Assembly (NCBI RefSeq): GCF_031458075.1
Contig: NZ_JAVDXT010000002.1
Location: 1,302,001-1,366,000, forward strand
Direction: 5' to 3'
DNA length: 64,000 bases
DNA from: Rhodoferax_B ferrireducens_A
GTDB taxonomy: Bacteria; Pseudomonadota; Gammaproteobacteria; Burkholderiales; Burkholderiaceae_C
In this document: positions 16,418-24,527 of the stretch, piece by piece
Layout of the letters: each line of letters starts with the position of its first letter
How positions within the stretch are numbered: the stretch's first letter is position 1
Notes under the pieces: generated by a model
The model's input: the letters and a program-made list of their open reading frames with translations, nothing else
Database searches by the model: none
What the model was told of the DNA's origin: nothing
Translations under genes and position numbers: made by a program

Positions 16418-16666
16418 TTACTTTTTGCTGACCATGCCGTAGATCACCAGCAGCACGATGGCGCCAACGACGGAGGCAATCCATCCAGCCGGTGCGCCGG
16501 GTGGGTACCAGCCCATTTTTTCGCCGACGAAGCTGGCAATGAACGAGCCGGCAATGCCGAGAATGGACGTCATGATGAGACCCAGCTTGTCGTCACCCGG
16601 TTTGATGGCGCGGGCAATCAAACCCACAACCAAGCCCACAATCACCGTACCGATCAAAGAGAACAT
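16418..16666 (-). CDS. GlsB/YeaQ/YmgE family stress-response membrane protein
   Basis: 82 residues with three hydrophobic, Gly-rich helices (IGTVIVGLVVGLIARAI, GLIMTSILGIAGSFIASFVG, GWIASVVGAIVLLVIYGMVS). The sequence KPGDDKLGLIMTSILGIAGS is the transglycosylase-associated/YeaQ signature. These small inner-membrane proteins are commonly induced by general stress; their molecular action is not known. GGGAGT a few bases upstream of ATG 16666 is a reasonable ribosome-binding site. Confidence 0.9.
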   Translation of the reverse strand: MFSLIGTVIVGLVVGLIARAIKPGDDKLGLIMTSILGIAGSFIASFVGEKMGWYPPGAPAGWIASVVGAIVLLVIYGMVSKK

Positions 16667-16717
16667 AGAAACTCCCTATACAAAATAAAGCCGAGGCTCC
16701 AATGTACCCGGCTTGGC

Positions 16718-18664
16718 TTAACTGGCCATGGCGCCGGCGGATTCCAGCTGTTCGGACAAAGCCATCCAGCGCTCTTCCAGCGCCGCCATGTCGGCGTTGA
16801 CCTTCTTCAGTCGCTTGCCCGCTTGGCCGATTTCGTGGGGGTTCTTGGCGTCGGCCAGTTTTTGCTCCAGCCCGTCTTTTTCCAGCTGCATGGCCGCCAT
16901 CTCGGTGTCGATCTTGTCCAGGTCGCGCTGAATAGCTTTGGTGTTGATGACGGGGGCAGCCGCCACCACCACGGGCGCCGGTGCTGCAGCGGCGGTTTTG
17001 CCGGCCTCTTTGGCGGCTTCACGCATGCGCTTGGCTTCGTCCAGCAGGTAACGCTGGTAGTCGTCCAGGTCGCCGTCGAACGGCTCGACGCCGCCGCGCG
17101 AGACCATCCAGAACTCGTCGCAGACCGAGCGCAGCAAGGCCCGGTCGTGGCTGACCAGCATCACCGTGCCTTCAAACTCGTTCAGTGCCATGGCCAGCGC
17201 TTCGCGGGTCGCCAAATCCAAATGGTTGGTCGGCTCATCCAGCAGCAGCAGATTCGGGCGCTGCCAGACGATCATGCACAAAACCAGGCGGGCTTTTTCG
17301 CCGCCACTCATGCTGCCCACGGCCTGCTTGACCATGTCGCCGCTGAAATTGAAGGTACCTAGGAAGCTACGCAGATCCTGCTCGCGCGTGCCCTGGCCGG
17401 CCAGTTTGCCGGCGGCCGTGGTTTCCTTCACCAGGTGGATCATGTGCTCCAGCGGGGTGTCGGCCGGGCGCAGCACGTCGAGTTCCTGCTGGGCGAAGTA
17501 GCCGATGTTCAGGCCCTTGCCTTCGAGGATTTCGCCGTGGATCGGGGTGAGCGCACGGGCCACGGTTTTCACCAATGTCGATTTGCCCTGGCCGTTGGCG
17601 CCCAGAATGCCGATGCGCTGGCCGGCCAGCACCGATTTATTGACCTTTTGCACGATGACTGTCGGGCCGGTTCCTTCGGGCGCGCCTTCGGGCGGCGGGT
17701 AGCCAAAGGTGGCATCGGACATCGACAGCATAGGGTTGGGCAGATTCGCTGGCTCCTTGAATTCGAAGGTGAATTCGGCCTCGGCCAGCAACGGCGCGAT
17801 CTTTTCCATGCGGTCCAGCGCCTTGACCCGGCTCTGCGCCTGCTTGGCCTTGCTGGCCTGGGCCTTGAAGCGCGAGATGAACTTCTGCAGATGGGCGATC
17901 TTGTCCTGCTGCTTGGCAAAGGAGGCCGATTGCTGCTCCATCTTCTCGGCGCGCATGTCTTCGAACTTGCTGTAGTTGCCGCCATAGCGGTTCAGCTTGG
18001 CGGTTTCGATATGCACGGTCACGTCGGTGATGGCGTCCAGGAATTCGCGGTCATGGCTGATGACCAGCATGGTGCCGGTGTAGCGTTTCAGCCAGGCTTC
18101 CAGCCAGACCAAGGCGTCCAAGTCCAAGTGGTTGGTCGGCTCGTCCAGCAGCATCAGGTCCGACGGGCACATCAGCGCGCGCGCCAGCTGCAGACGCATG
18201 CGCCAGCCGCCGGAGAAGCTGTTCACCGGGTTGTCGAGTTCGGTGGTCTTGAAGCCCAGCCCGAGGATCAGCGCCTGGGCACGGGCCTGGGCGTCGCCCG
18301 AACCCGCATCGAACAGCGCCATATAGGCATTCGCCATGCGTTCGCCGTCGTCGGTGGCCTCGGCGGCATTGACTTCTTGCTGGGCGGCCAGCAGATTGGT
18401 GTCGCCCTCGATCACGAAGTCGGTGGCGCTTTGGTCGGTTTCCGGCATGTCCTGTGCCACCTGGGCCAGACGCCATTGCGGCGGTACGTAGAAGTCGCCG
18501 CCGTCCTCGTGCAGCGTGCCGTTCAGCAGTGCGAACAAGGTGGACTTGCCTGCACCGTTGCGGCCCACCAGGCCGACCTTTTCGCCGGGGTTGATGGTGA
18601 CGTTGGCGCTGTCGAGCAATACTTTGGCGCTACGGCGAAGAACGACGTTTTTAAGGGTGATCAT
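16718..18664 (-). CDS. ABC-F family ATPase (YheS-like)
   Basis: 648 residues from ATG 18664 (MITLKNVVLRR); an in-frame start 18 bases upstream is less typical. Two ABC cassettes without membrane helices: Walker A GRNGAGKSTL and GANGQGKSTL; signatures FSGGWRMRLQLARAL and MSGGEKARLVL; both followed by LLLDEPTNHLDL. The linker between cassettes carries the RFKAQASKAKQAQSRVKAL segment that enters the ribosomal E site. A charged C-terminal coiled coil (KAIQRDLDKIDTEMAAMQLEKDG) is typical of YheS. ABC-F proteins act on stalled or starting ribosomes. Confidence 0.92.
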   Translation of the reverse strand: MITLKNVVLRRSAKVLLDSANVTINPGEKVGLVGRNGAGKSTLFALLNGTLHEDGGDFYVPPQWRLAQVAQDMPETDQSATDFVIEGDTNLLAAQQEVNAAEATDDGERMANAYMALFDAGSGDAQARAQALILGLGFKTTELDNPVNSFSGGWRMRLQLARALMCPSDLMLLDEPTNHLDLDALVWLEAWLKRYTGTMLVISHDREFLDAITDVTVHIETAKLNRYGGNYSKFEDMRAEKMEQQSASFAKQQDKIAHLQKFISRFKAQASKAKQAQSRVKALDRMEKIAPLLAEAEFTFEFKEPANLPNPMLSMSDATFGYPPPEGAPEGTGPTVIVQKVNKSVLAGQRIGILGANGQGKSTLVKTVARALTPIHGEILEGKGLNIGYFAQQELDVLRPADTPLEHMIHLVKETTAAGKLAGQGTREQDLRSFLGTFNFSGDMVKQAVGSMSGGEKARLVLCMIVWQRPNLLLLDEPTNHLDLATREALAMALNEFEGTVMLVSHDRALLRSVCDEFWMVSRGGVEPFDGDLDDYQRYLLDEAKRMREAAKEAGKTAAAAPAPVVVAAAPVINTKAIQRDLDKIDTEMAAMQLEKDGLEQKLADAKNPHEIGQAGKRLKKVNADMAALEERWMALSEQLESAGAMAS

Positions 18665-18995
18665 GGCAAGGTGGCTGCCCAAGGCAGCCGGAGAAGATAA
18701 GAGGAAATCCGCGAGGACAAGGCCTGAGCCGCCGCAGGGTGCGGGGACGGCATGGCGTTGATTTTAAGTGGCTTGGGCCTGTACCTGGGAAAACCCGTAA
18801 CGGCTTGACCATGCAGTGTGGTGGTCAGGCTGCATGTTTGCTATTTAATTTATAGCTACTTGCGCAATTGAAATATACGCGGGAGGCCTATTTGGTGTGT
18901 ATTTTCTATCGTCCGTGCGTCCAACCCGTAGCCCTGTAAAAATGCAGTTCTGAATTCCATCTGGGCGCTTCGAGCGCTCCTACTCCCAACAGAGC
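18665..18995. other. 331-bp intergenic region between divergent ABC-F gene and gnd
   Basis: Divergent promoters for both genes must lie here, but I see no convincing -35/-10 pair. The recognisable element is one copy of the dispersed palindromic repeat (18837-18894). No open frame in it looks coding. Confidence 0.5.
18837..18894 (+). repeat. Dispersed palindromic repeat, copy upstream of gnd
   Basis: Head TTTGCTATTTAATTTATAGC, arm TACTTGCGC, then ACGCGGGAGGCCTATTT. The arms pair poorly compared with other copies, so this may be a decaying member. Confidence 0.75.
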
Positions 18996-20426
18996 ATGCT
19001 CATGAACAGCAAGAAAAGCGATTTCGGATTGATTGGCCTGGCCGTGATGGGCCAGAACCTGGTGCTGAACGTGGAAAGCCGCGGCTTCCAGGTCAGCGTG
19101 TACAACCGCACCGTGGACAAGACCAACGAGTTCATTGCCGCCAACCCCGGCAAACAGCTGGTTGGCTGCGACACGCTGGAAGCCTTTGTGCAAAGCCTGG
19201 CTTCGCCGCGCAAGATCCAGATCATGGTCAAGGCCGGCGCGCCGGTGGACCAGGTGATCGAACAGCTGATTCCCTTGCTGGACCAGGACGACATCATCAT
19301 CGACGGCGGCAACAGCCTGTACACCGATACCGAGCGCCGCGACGCCTACCTGGCCGACAAGGGCCTACGCTTCATCGGCGCCGGCGTGTCGGGCGGCGAG
19401 GAGGGCGCACGCAAGGGCCCGGCTATCATGCCCGGCGGCCCGGCCTCTACCTGGGAGGTGATGAAGCCGATTTTCGAGAGCATCGCCGCCAAGGTCGACG
19501 GCCAGCCCTGCGTGGTCCATATCGGCCCCGGCGGCGCGGGCCATTATGTGAAGATGATCCACAACGGCATCGAATACGGCGATATGCAGCTGATCTGCGA
19601 GGCCTATAGCCTGTTCAAGGCGGCTGGCTTCACAACCGATGAGATGGCCGCCATCTTCAACGAGTGGAACGAAGGCGCGCTGCAAAGTTACCTGATCCAG
19701 ATCACCGGCAAAGCGCTGGAGCAAAGAGACCCGGAAACCGGCCAGCCGCTGGTGGACCTGATCCTCGACAAGGCCGGCCAGAAAGGCACGGGCCAGTGGA
19801 CGCAGCTCAACGCGGCCGAGAACGCGGTGGTCATCGGCACCATCAACGCCGCCGTGGAAGCCCGTGTGCTGTCGTCGCAGAAGAAGCAGCGCGTGGCGGC
19901 CAGCGAGCATCTGCAAGGCCCCGTGGCCGACCTGAGCGCCGCCAAGAAGAACCTGGTCGCCAAGGTGCACGACGCGCTGTATGCCTCCAAGGTGATCAGC
20001 TATACCCAAGGTTTCGACCTGATCAAGACTATGGGCGAGAAGAAACAATGGAACCTGGACTTTGGCGGCATCGCTTCGATCTGGCGCGGCGGCTGCATCA
20101 TCCGCGCGCGTTTCCTGAACCACATCACCGATGCCTACCGCACCGACCCGGCGCTGGTGAACCTGATGCTGGCACCGTTCTTCAAGGACGTGTTGAACAA
20201 CGCACAGCAGAACTGGCGCGAAGTGGTGGCCTTGGCGGTCGGCCACGGCATCCCGGTGCCGGCCTTCAGTTCCTCACTGTCGTACTACGACAGCTACCGC
20301 TCGCACCGTCTGTCGGCGAATCTGCTGCAGGCGCAGCGGGACTTCTTTGGCGCCCACACCTACGAGCGCACCGACAAACCGGAAGGCCAGTTCTTCCACA
20401 CAGAGTGGCCGGAAGTGATCGGCTAA
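18996..20426 (+). CDS. gnd: 6-phosphogluconate dehydrogenase, NADP-dependent, decarboxylating
   Basis: 476 residues. Nucleotide-binding start FGLIGLAVMGQNLVLNVES with YNRTVDKTNEF; IMVKAGAPVDQVIEQLIPLL; IDGGNSLYTDTERR; GAGVSGGEEGARKGPAIMPGG; the catalytic GHYVKMIHNGIEYGDMQLICE with the conserved Lys and His; C-terminal SYYDSYRSHRLSANLLQAQRDFFGAHTYER. The length fits the long homodimeric enzyme. It converts 6-phosphogluconate to ribulose 5-phosphate, CO2 and NADPH in the pentose phosphate pathway. ATG 19002 is an alternative start. It is a single gene, convergent with prmB. Confidence 0.97.
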   Translation: MLMNSKKSDFGLIGLAVMGQNLVLNVESRGFQVSVYNRTVDKTNEFIAANPGKQLVGCDTLEAFVQSLASPRKIQIMVKAGAPVDQVIEQLIPLLDQDDIIIDGGNSLYTDTERRDAYLADKGLRFIGAGVSGGEEGARKGPAIMPGGPASTWEVMKPIFESIAAKVDGQPCVVHIGPGGAGHYVKMIHNGIEYGDMQLICEAYSLFKAAGFTTDEMAAIFNEWNEGALQSYLIQITGKALEQRDPETGQPLVDLILDKAGQKGTGQWTQLNAAENAVVIGTINAAVEARVLSSQKKQRVAASEHLQGPVADLSAAKKNLVAKVHDALYASKVISYTQGFDLIKTMGEKKQWNLDFGGIASIWRGGCIIRARFLNHITDAYRTDPALVNLMLAPFFKDVLNNAQQNWREVVALAVGHGIPVPAFSSSLSYYDSYRSHRLSANLLQAQRDFFGAHTYERTDKPEGQFFHTEWPEVIG

Positions 20427-20433
20427 GTCCGGC

Positions 20434-21300
20434 TTAGAGGGCGTCCAGCGCCTCGCGCGTCACCAGCAACACCTGGTCTTCGCCGGCGCTGGTTTCCAGC
20501 CACACCACTTCGAGTGCCGGGAACGCGGCTTCGAAGTATGCGCGCTCGTTGCCGATCTCCAGCACCAGCACGGCGTCGGCCGACATCTTGGCGGCGGCGT
20601 CTTGCAGCAGCTTGCGGATGAAGTCCATGCCATCTGTGCCGCCGGCCAGAGCCAGCACCGGCTCCGCCTGGTACTCGGCCGGCAGGGCCGCCATGCTCTG
20701 GCTGTTGACGTAGGGCGGGTTGCACAGGATCAGGTCGAACGGACCGGCCAACTGGGCCAGGCCATCGGACTCGACCAGCTGGATGCGTTGCTGCAAGCCG
20801 TGCTTGTCCACATTGATGCGGGCCACGGCCAGCGCGTCGGGGCTGATGTCGGCGCCAGTCACCTGCACGTCGGGATAGACCATGGCGGCCAGCACGGCCA
20901 GGCTGCCGTTGCCGGTGCACAGGTCGAGTACGGTGCTGGTTTCCTCGCGTAGCCAGTAGTCGATGCCACCGTCGACCAGCAGCTCGGCGATGAAGCTGCG
21001 CGGCACGATGGCGCGCTCGTCCACGTAAAACGGCACGCCTTGCAGCCAGGCCTCTTGCGTGAGGTAAGCCGCCGGTTTGCGGCTGGCGATGCGTGCTTCC
21101 AAAAGTGTAGCTACCAGCGCTTGTTTTTCCTGCGCTACAGGCTGATTCTCTACAGAATCCAGGTCGTCCACCGGCAGGCCCAGGCGCCACAGTACCAGCC
21201 AGGCGGCTTCGTCAAAGGCATTGGTCGTGCCGTGGCCGTAGGACACGCCGGCGGCCTCCAGCCGAGCGGCGGATTGTTCTATCAGTTCGAGAATGGTCAT
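20434..21300 (-). CDS. prmB: Ribosomal protein uL3 glutamine N5-methyltransferase
   Basis: 288 residues from ATG 21300, which overlaps the dapE stop by 4 bp. The frame runs open far upstream, but only as a shadow of dapE. An N-terminal helical substrate domain leads to KPAAYLTQEAWLQGVPFYVDERAIVPRSFI, the SAM-binding VLDLCTGNGSLAVLAA, ADISPDALAVARIN, and the catalytic LILCNPPYVN (NPPY binds the glutamine amide). PrmB methylates Gln150 of ribosomal protein L3. Residues ~47-68, in the variable N-terminal domain, are encoded by DNA matching the dispersed palindromic repeat. Confidence 0.94.
   Translation of the reverse strand: MTILELIEQSAARLEAAGVSYGHGTTNAFDEAAWLVLWRLGLPVDDLDSVENQPVAQEKQALVATLLEARIASRKPAAYLTQEAWLQGVPFYVDERAIVPRSFIAELLVDGGIDYWLREETSTVLDLCTGNGSLAVLAAMVYPDVQVTGADISPDALAVARINVDKHGLQQRIQLVESDGLAQLAGPFDLILCNPPYVNSQSMAALPAEYQAEPVLALAGGTDGMDFIRKLLQDAAAKMSADAVLVLEIGNERAYFEAAFPALEVVWLETSAGEDQVLLVTREALDAL
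21098..21160 (+). repeat. Dispersed palindromic repeat inside prmB
   Basis: GTGTAGCTACCAGCGC, a T-rich loop, CTGCGCTACAGGCTGATT and a short tail, on the strand opposite to prmB. It adds no stop codon or frameshift and corresponds to PrmB residues ~47-68. Confidence 0.6.
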
Positions 21301-22490
21301 GGATGGCTGGCCAGGTTTTCCAGCGTACGGCGGTAGATGTTCTTCAGTGGCTCGATGTCGGCCACGGCAATGTGTTCGTCGATCTTGTGGATGCTGGCAT
21401 TGGGCGGGCCGCATTCGATGACCTGCGGGCAGATCTGGGCGATGAAGCGCGCGTCGCTGGTGCCGCCGGTGGTGGACAGCTCGGTGTCCAGCCCGGTTTC
21501 GGCATGGATCGCTTTGCGCACTGCTTCGACCAGGGTACCGGGCGTGGTCAGGAACGGCAGGCCGCCGACGGTCCATTGGATGTCGTAGCCCAGGCCGTGG
21601 CGGTCCAGCACTTCGTGGACGCGTTTTTGCAGACCGTCGGGCGTGGATTCGGTACAGAAGCGGAAGTTGAAGTCCACCACCACGGTGCCCGGGATCACAT
21701 TGTTGGCGCCGGTGCCAGCGTGGATATTGCTCATCTGCCAGCTGGTCGGCTGGAAGAAGGCATTGCCCGCATCCCACTCTATGGCCACCAGCTCGGCCAG
21801 CGCCGGCATGGCCATGTGGATGGGGTTCTTGGCCAACTGCGGGTAGGCGATGTGGCCTTGCACACCGCGGATGGTCAGCTTGCCGCTCATGCTGCCACGG
21901 CGGCCGTTCTTCACCATGTCGCCAGTGCGTTCCACCGAGGTGGGCTCGCCGACGATGCAGTAGTCGATGCGTTCGCCGCGTTCCTGCAGCAGCTTGCAGA
22001 CCACCACCGTGCCGTCGACCGACGGGCCTTCTTCGTCGCTGGTCAGCAGCAGGGCGATGGACAGCGGGGTGTCGGGCTGGGCCGCAACATACTCTTCCAC
22101 CGCCACCACAAAGGCTGCGATCGAGGTCTTCATGTCGCTGGCGCCGCGGCCGAACAGTTTGCCGTCGCGGTGCGTGGGGGTGAACGGGTCGCTGGTCCAT
22201 TGCGCCAGCGGGCCAGTCGGCACCACATCGGTGTGGCCGGCGAATGCTATGAGTTTGCTAGCTGCTGGTGCAGATTCTGCCTGCGCTACCGGCCTAAAAC
22301 CCTTGAAAGTGCTGCGGCGCACAGCCCACAGGTTGGTGACGCGGAAGTTGTCCGGGCCGCTGGCGATGGTTTCAAACTCAAAGCCCAGCGGCGCCAGGCG
22401 GGCCTGGACCAGGGCCTGGCATTGCGCGTCATCGGGCGTGACGGACGGCTGGGCAATCAGTTGCTCAGCCAGGTACAGGGTGTGGGACAT
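21297..22490 (-). CDS. dapE: Succinyl-diaminopimelate desuccinylase
   Basis: 397 residues from ATG 22490, whose A is shared with the pilU stop (TGATG). Metal-binding landmarks of the dinuclear zinc M20 family: FAGHTDVVPTGP, GRGASDMKTSIAAFV, LTSDEEGPSVDGTV, and GGTSDARFIAQICP near the C-terminus. The enzyme hydrolyses N-succinyl-LL-2,6-diaminopimelate in lysine and peptidoglycan precursor synthesis. It is about 20 residues longer than usual: between TNLWAVRR and LIAFAGHTD, where E. coli DapE has only a short turn, there is an extra segment (residues ~59-79) encoded by a dispersed palindromic repeat. All catalytic motifs are intact. Confidence 0.95.
   Translation of the reverse strand: MSHTLYLAEQLIAQPSVTPDDAQCQALVQARLAPLGFEFETIASGPDNFRVTNLWAVRRSTFKGFRPVAQAESAPAASKLIAFAGHTDVVPTGPLAQWTSDPFTPTHRDGKLFGRGASDMKTSIAAFVVAVEEYVAAQPDTPLSIALLLTSDEEGPSVDGTVVVCKLLQERGERIDYCIVGEPTSVERTGDMVKNGRRGSMSGKLTIRGVQGHIAYPQLAKNPIHMAMPALAELVAIEWDAGNAFFQPTSWQMSNIHAGTGANNVIPGTVVVDFNFRFCTESTPDGLQKRVHEVLDRHGLGYDIQWTVGGLPFLTTPGTLVEAVRKAIHAETGLDTELSTTGGTSDARFIAQICPQVIECGPPNASIHKIDEHIAVADIEPLKNIYRRTLENLASHP
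22243..22308 (+). repeat. Dispersed palindromic repeat inserted in frame in dapE
   Basis: ATGCTATGAGTTTGCTAGC, then TGCTGGTGCAG, loop, CTGCGCTACCGGCCTAAAAC. The orientation is opposite to dapE. It accounts for an additional ~20-residue loop just before the zinc-binding HTD motif of the protein. Confidence 0.8.
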
Positions 22491-23644
22491 CAGGTACGTA
22501 CGTCCAGGGTGATTTCGGTAAAGGAGGGCTCGTCGTCGGCCGCGGCTTGCTGGATTTCGCCGTCGTTCTTCTGGCCAGCCCGGGCAAAGTCGTTCTGCAG
22601 CCGCCACATCAGATTGGTGGACGAGTCGGCATGGGCCAGGCCTTCCTTGCGGTCGATGATGCCTTCGGTGATCAGGCGGGCAATATCGCCTTCAAAGGTC
22701 TGCGAGCCATCGGCGATGGATTTCTCCATGGCCTCCTTGACGCCGCCGATGTCGCCCTTCTCTATCATGTCGGCCACCAGCAAGGTGTTCAGCATGATCT
22801 CCACGGCCGGCACACGTTCGCCGGCCGGTGTGCGCAGCAGGCGCTGCGAGACGATGGCGTTCAGCGCCACCGATAAATCGGCCAGCATGGTGGCACGCAC
22901 TTCCACCGGGTAGAAGTTGACGATGCGGTTCAGCGCCTGGTAGCTGTTGTTGGCGTGCAAGGTGGCCATGCACAAATGGCCGGTCTGGGCGTAGGCAATC
23001 GCGGCCGACATGGTTTCGCGGTCGCGGATTTCGCCGATCAGGATCACGTCGGGTGCCTGGCGCAGCGCGTTCTTCAGCGCCACTTCCAGCGACACGGTGT
23101 CGGAGCCGATCTCGCGCTGGTTGATCACCGAGCGCTTGTTCTTGTACAGGTACTCGATCGGGTCTTCGATGGTCAGGATGTGGCCGCCCATGCGCTGGTT
23201 GCGGTGGTCGATCATCGCTGCCTGGGTGGTGGTCTTGCCGGCGCCGGTCGAACCCACCATCAGGATCAGGCCGCGCTTTTGCAGCACCAGCTCGCCCAGC
23301 ACCTCGGGCACCCGCAGGTTGGCCAGCAGCGGCACTTCCACATTGATGTAGCGCAGCACCACAGAGTAGCTGCCGCGCTGGCGCATGGCGCTGACCCGGA
23401 ACCGGCCGACGCCGGCCAGGGACACGGCCATGTTCAGTTCGCCGGTTTTTTCCAGCTCCTGGATGCGGTCCGGCGTCACCACCTCGGCCAGCAGGCTGCG
23501 TGGCGCGTCGGCCTGCAGCATCTGGCTGTTGATCGGCACGCACTGGCCGTTGATGCGTATCAGCGCGGGCGAATTGGCCGACAGGTAGACATCGGAGGCG
23601 TGTTTTTCCTGCATCAAGCGCAGGATGCGTTCCATGGTGCTCAT
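22490..23644 (-). CDS. pilU: Type IV pilus twitching ATPase PilU
   Basis: 384 residues. PilT-type ATPase: N-terminal MERILRLMQEKHASDVYLSA, Walker A GSTGAGKTTT, ILTIEDPIEYLYKNKRSVINQRE, Walker B VILIGEIRDRETM, and the HLCMATLHANNSYQALNRI His box. The C-terminal extension (residues ~340-384, acidic) and the sequence EKHASDVYLSANSPALIRINGQ favour PilU over PilT. PilU is a retraction ATPase that helps PilT depolymerise type IV pili at the inner-membrane base. It sits between dapD and dapE and shares one base with dapE, with no other pilus gene in the window. Confidence 0.9.
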   Translation of the reverse strand: MSTMERILRLMQEKHASDVYLSANSPALIRINGQCVPINSQMLQADAPRSLLAEVVTPDRIQELEKTGELNMAVSLAGVGRFRVSAMRQRGSYSVVLRYINVEVPLLANLRVPEVLGELVLQKRGLILMVGSTGAGKTTTQAAMIDHRNQRMGGHILTIEDPIEYLYKNKRSVINQREIGSDTVSLEVALKNALRQAPDVILIGEIRDRETMSAAIAYAQTGHLCMATLHANNSYQALNRIVNFYPVEVRATMLADLSVALNAIVSQRLLRTPAGERVPAVEIMLNTLLVADMIEKGDIGGVKEAMEKSIADGSQTFEGDIARLITEGIIDRKEGLAHADSSTNLMWRLQNDFARAGQKNDGEIQQAAADDEPSFTEITLDVRT

Positions 23645-23689
23645 CGATTACCTTTGTGTCGTGTTTGCCAAAACGCCGCGCGGTAGGGA

Positions 23690-24514
23690 TCAGTCGCGCA
23701 ACAGGTCGTTCAGGCTGGTCTTGGAGCGGGTTTGCGCATCGACGCGCTTGACGATGATGGCCGCGTACAGGCTGTACTTGCCGCCGTCTTTGGGCAGGGT
23801 GCCGCTGATGACCACCGAGCCCGAAGGGATGCGGCCATAGGTCACGGTATCGGTGGCACGGTCGTAGATCGGAGTGCTTTGGCCGATGTACACGCCCATG
23901 GAGATGACCGAGTTTTCTTCCACGACCACGCCTTCGACCACTTCGGAGCGTGCGCCGACAAAGCAGTTGTCTTCGATGATGGTCGGGCCGGCCTGCAGGG
24001 GCTCCAGCACGCCGCCGATGCCGACGCCGCCGCTCAGGTGCACGTTCTTGCCGATCTGCGCGCAGGAACCGACGGTGGCCCAGGTGTCGACCATGGTGTT
24101 CTCGCCCACGTAGGCGCCGATGTTCACGTAGGACGGCATCAGCACTGCGCCCTTGGCGATGTAGCTGCCATGGCGGGCCACGGCCGGTGGCACGACGCGC
24201 ACGCCGGTGGCCTTCATCTCATCCGCGCTCAGGTGGGCGAACTTGGTCGGCACCTTGTCGTAGAAGCCCAGGTCGCCGGCCTTGATGATTTCGTTGTCCT
24301 TCAGGCGGAACGACAGCAGCACGGCCTTCTTGATCCACTGGTGCACCGTCCATTGGCCGACGGCTTCGCGGGTGGCGACGCGCAGGTGGCCGTTGTTCAG
24401 CTCGTTGACGACATGGGCGACGGCGTCACGCACTTCGGCCGAGGCGGCGGTGGGCGACAGATTCGCGCGGTCTTCCCAGGCGGCGTCGATGGTGGCTTGG
24501 AGTTGTTGTGTCAT
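23690..24514 (-). CDS. dapD: 2,3,4,5-tetrahydropyridine-2,6-dicarboxylate N-succinyltransferase
   Basis: 274 residues. N-terminal helical domain (LQATIDAAWEDRANLSP) and a left-handed beta-helix of hexapeptide repeats from residue ~105 (SYIAKGAVLMPSYVNIGAYV, TMVDTWATVGSCAQIGKNVHL, GVGIGGVLEPL, NCFVGARSEVVEGVVVEEN). The enzyme succinylates tetrahydrodipicolinate with succinyl-CoA, the second specific step of the succinylase lysine branch, as a trimer in the cytoplasm. The 13-bp gap to dapC and the shared direction make a dapC-dapD-pilU-dapE-prmB operon likely. Confidence 0.96.
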   Translation of the reverse strand: MTQQLQATIDAAWEDRANLSPTAASAEVRDAVAHVVNELNNGHLRVATREAVGQWTVHQWIKKAVLLSFRLKDNEIIKAGDLGFYDKVPTKFAHLSADEMKATGVRVVPPAVARHGSYIAKGAVLMPSYVNIGAYVGENTMVDTWATVGSCAQIGKNVHLSGGVGIGGVLEPLQAGPTIIEDNCFVGARSEVVEGVVVEENSVISMGVYIGQSTPIYDRATDTVTYGRIPSGSVVISGTLPKDGGKYSLYAAIIVKRVDAQTRSKTSLNDLLRD

Positions 24515-24527
24515 GTTGTTCTCTGCT

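Noticed and set aside
16340..18700. Long open frames on the + strand opposite the ABC-F gene (16340-17362 and 17435-18700)
   Set aside because: They are antisense shadows of a well-conserved GC-rich gene; their products are His/Gly/Leu-rich and have no recognisable domain.
20434..22200. A 588-codon frame extending prmB upstream through dapE
   Set aside because: The part above 21300 is an out-of-frame reading of dapE and is Arg/Pro-rich; PrmB starts properly at ATG 21300 with the usual 4-bp overlap.
21303..22913. 536-codon + strand frame opposite dapE and pilU
   Set aside because: Shadow of two firmly identified genes; composition is not protein-like.
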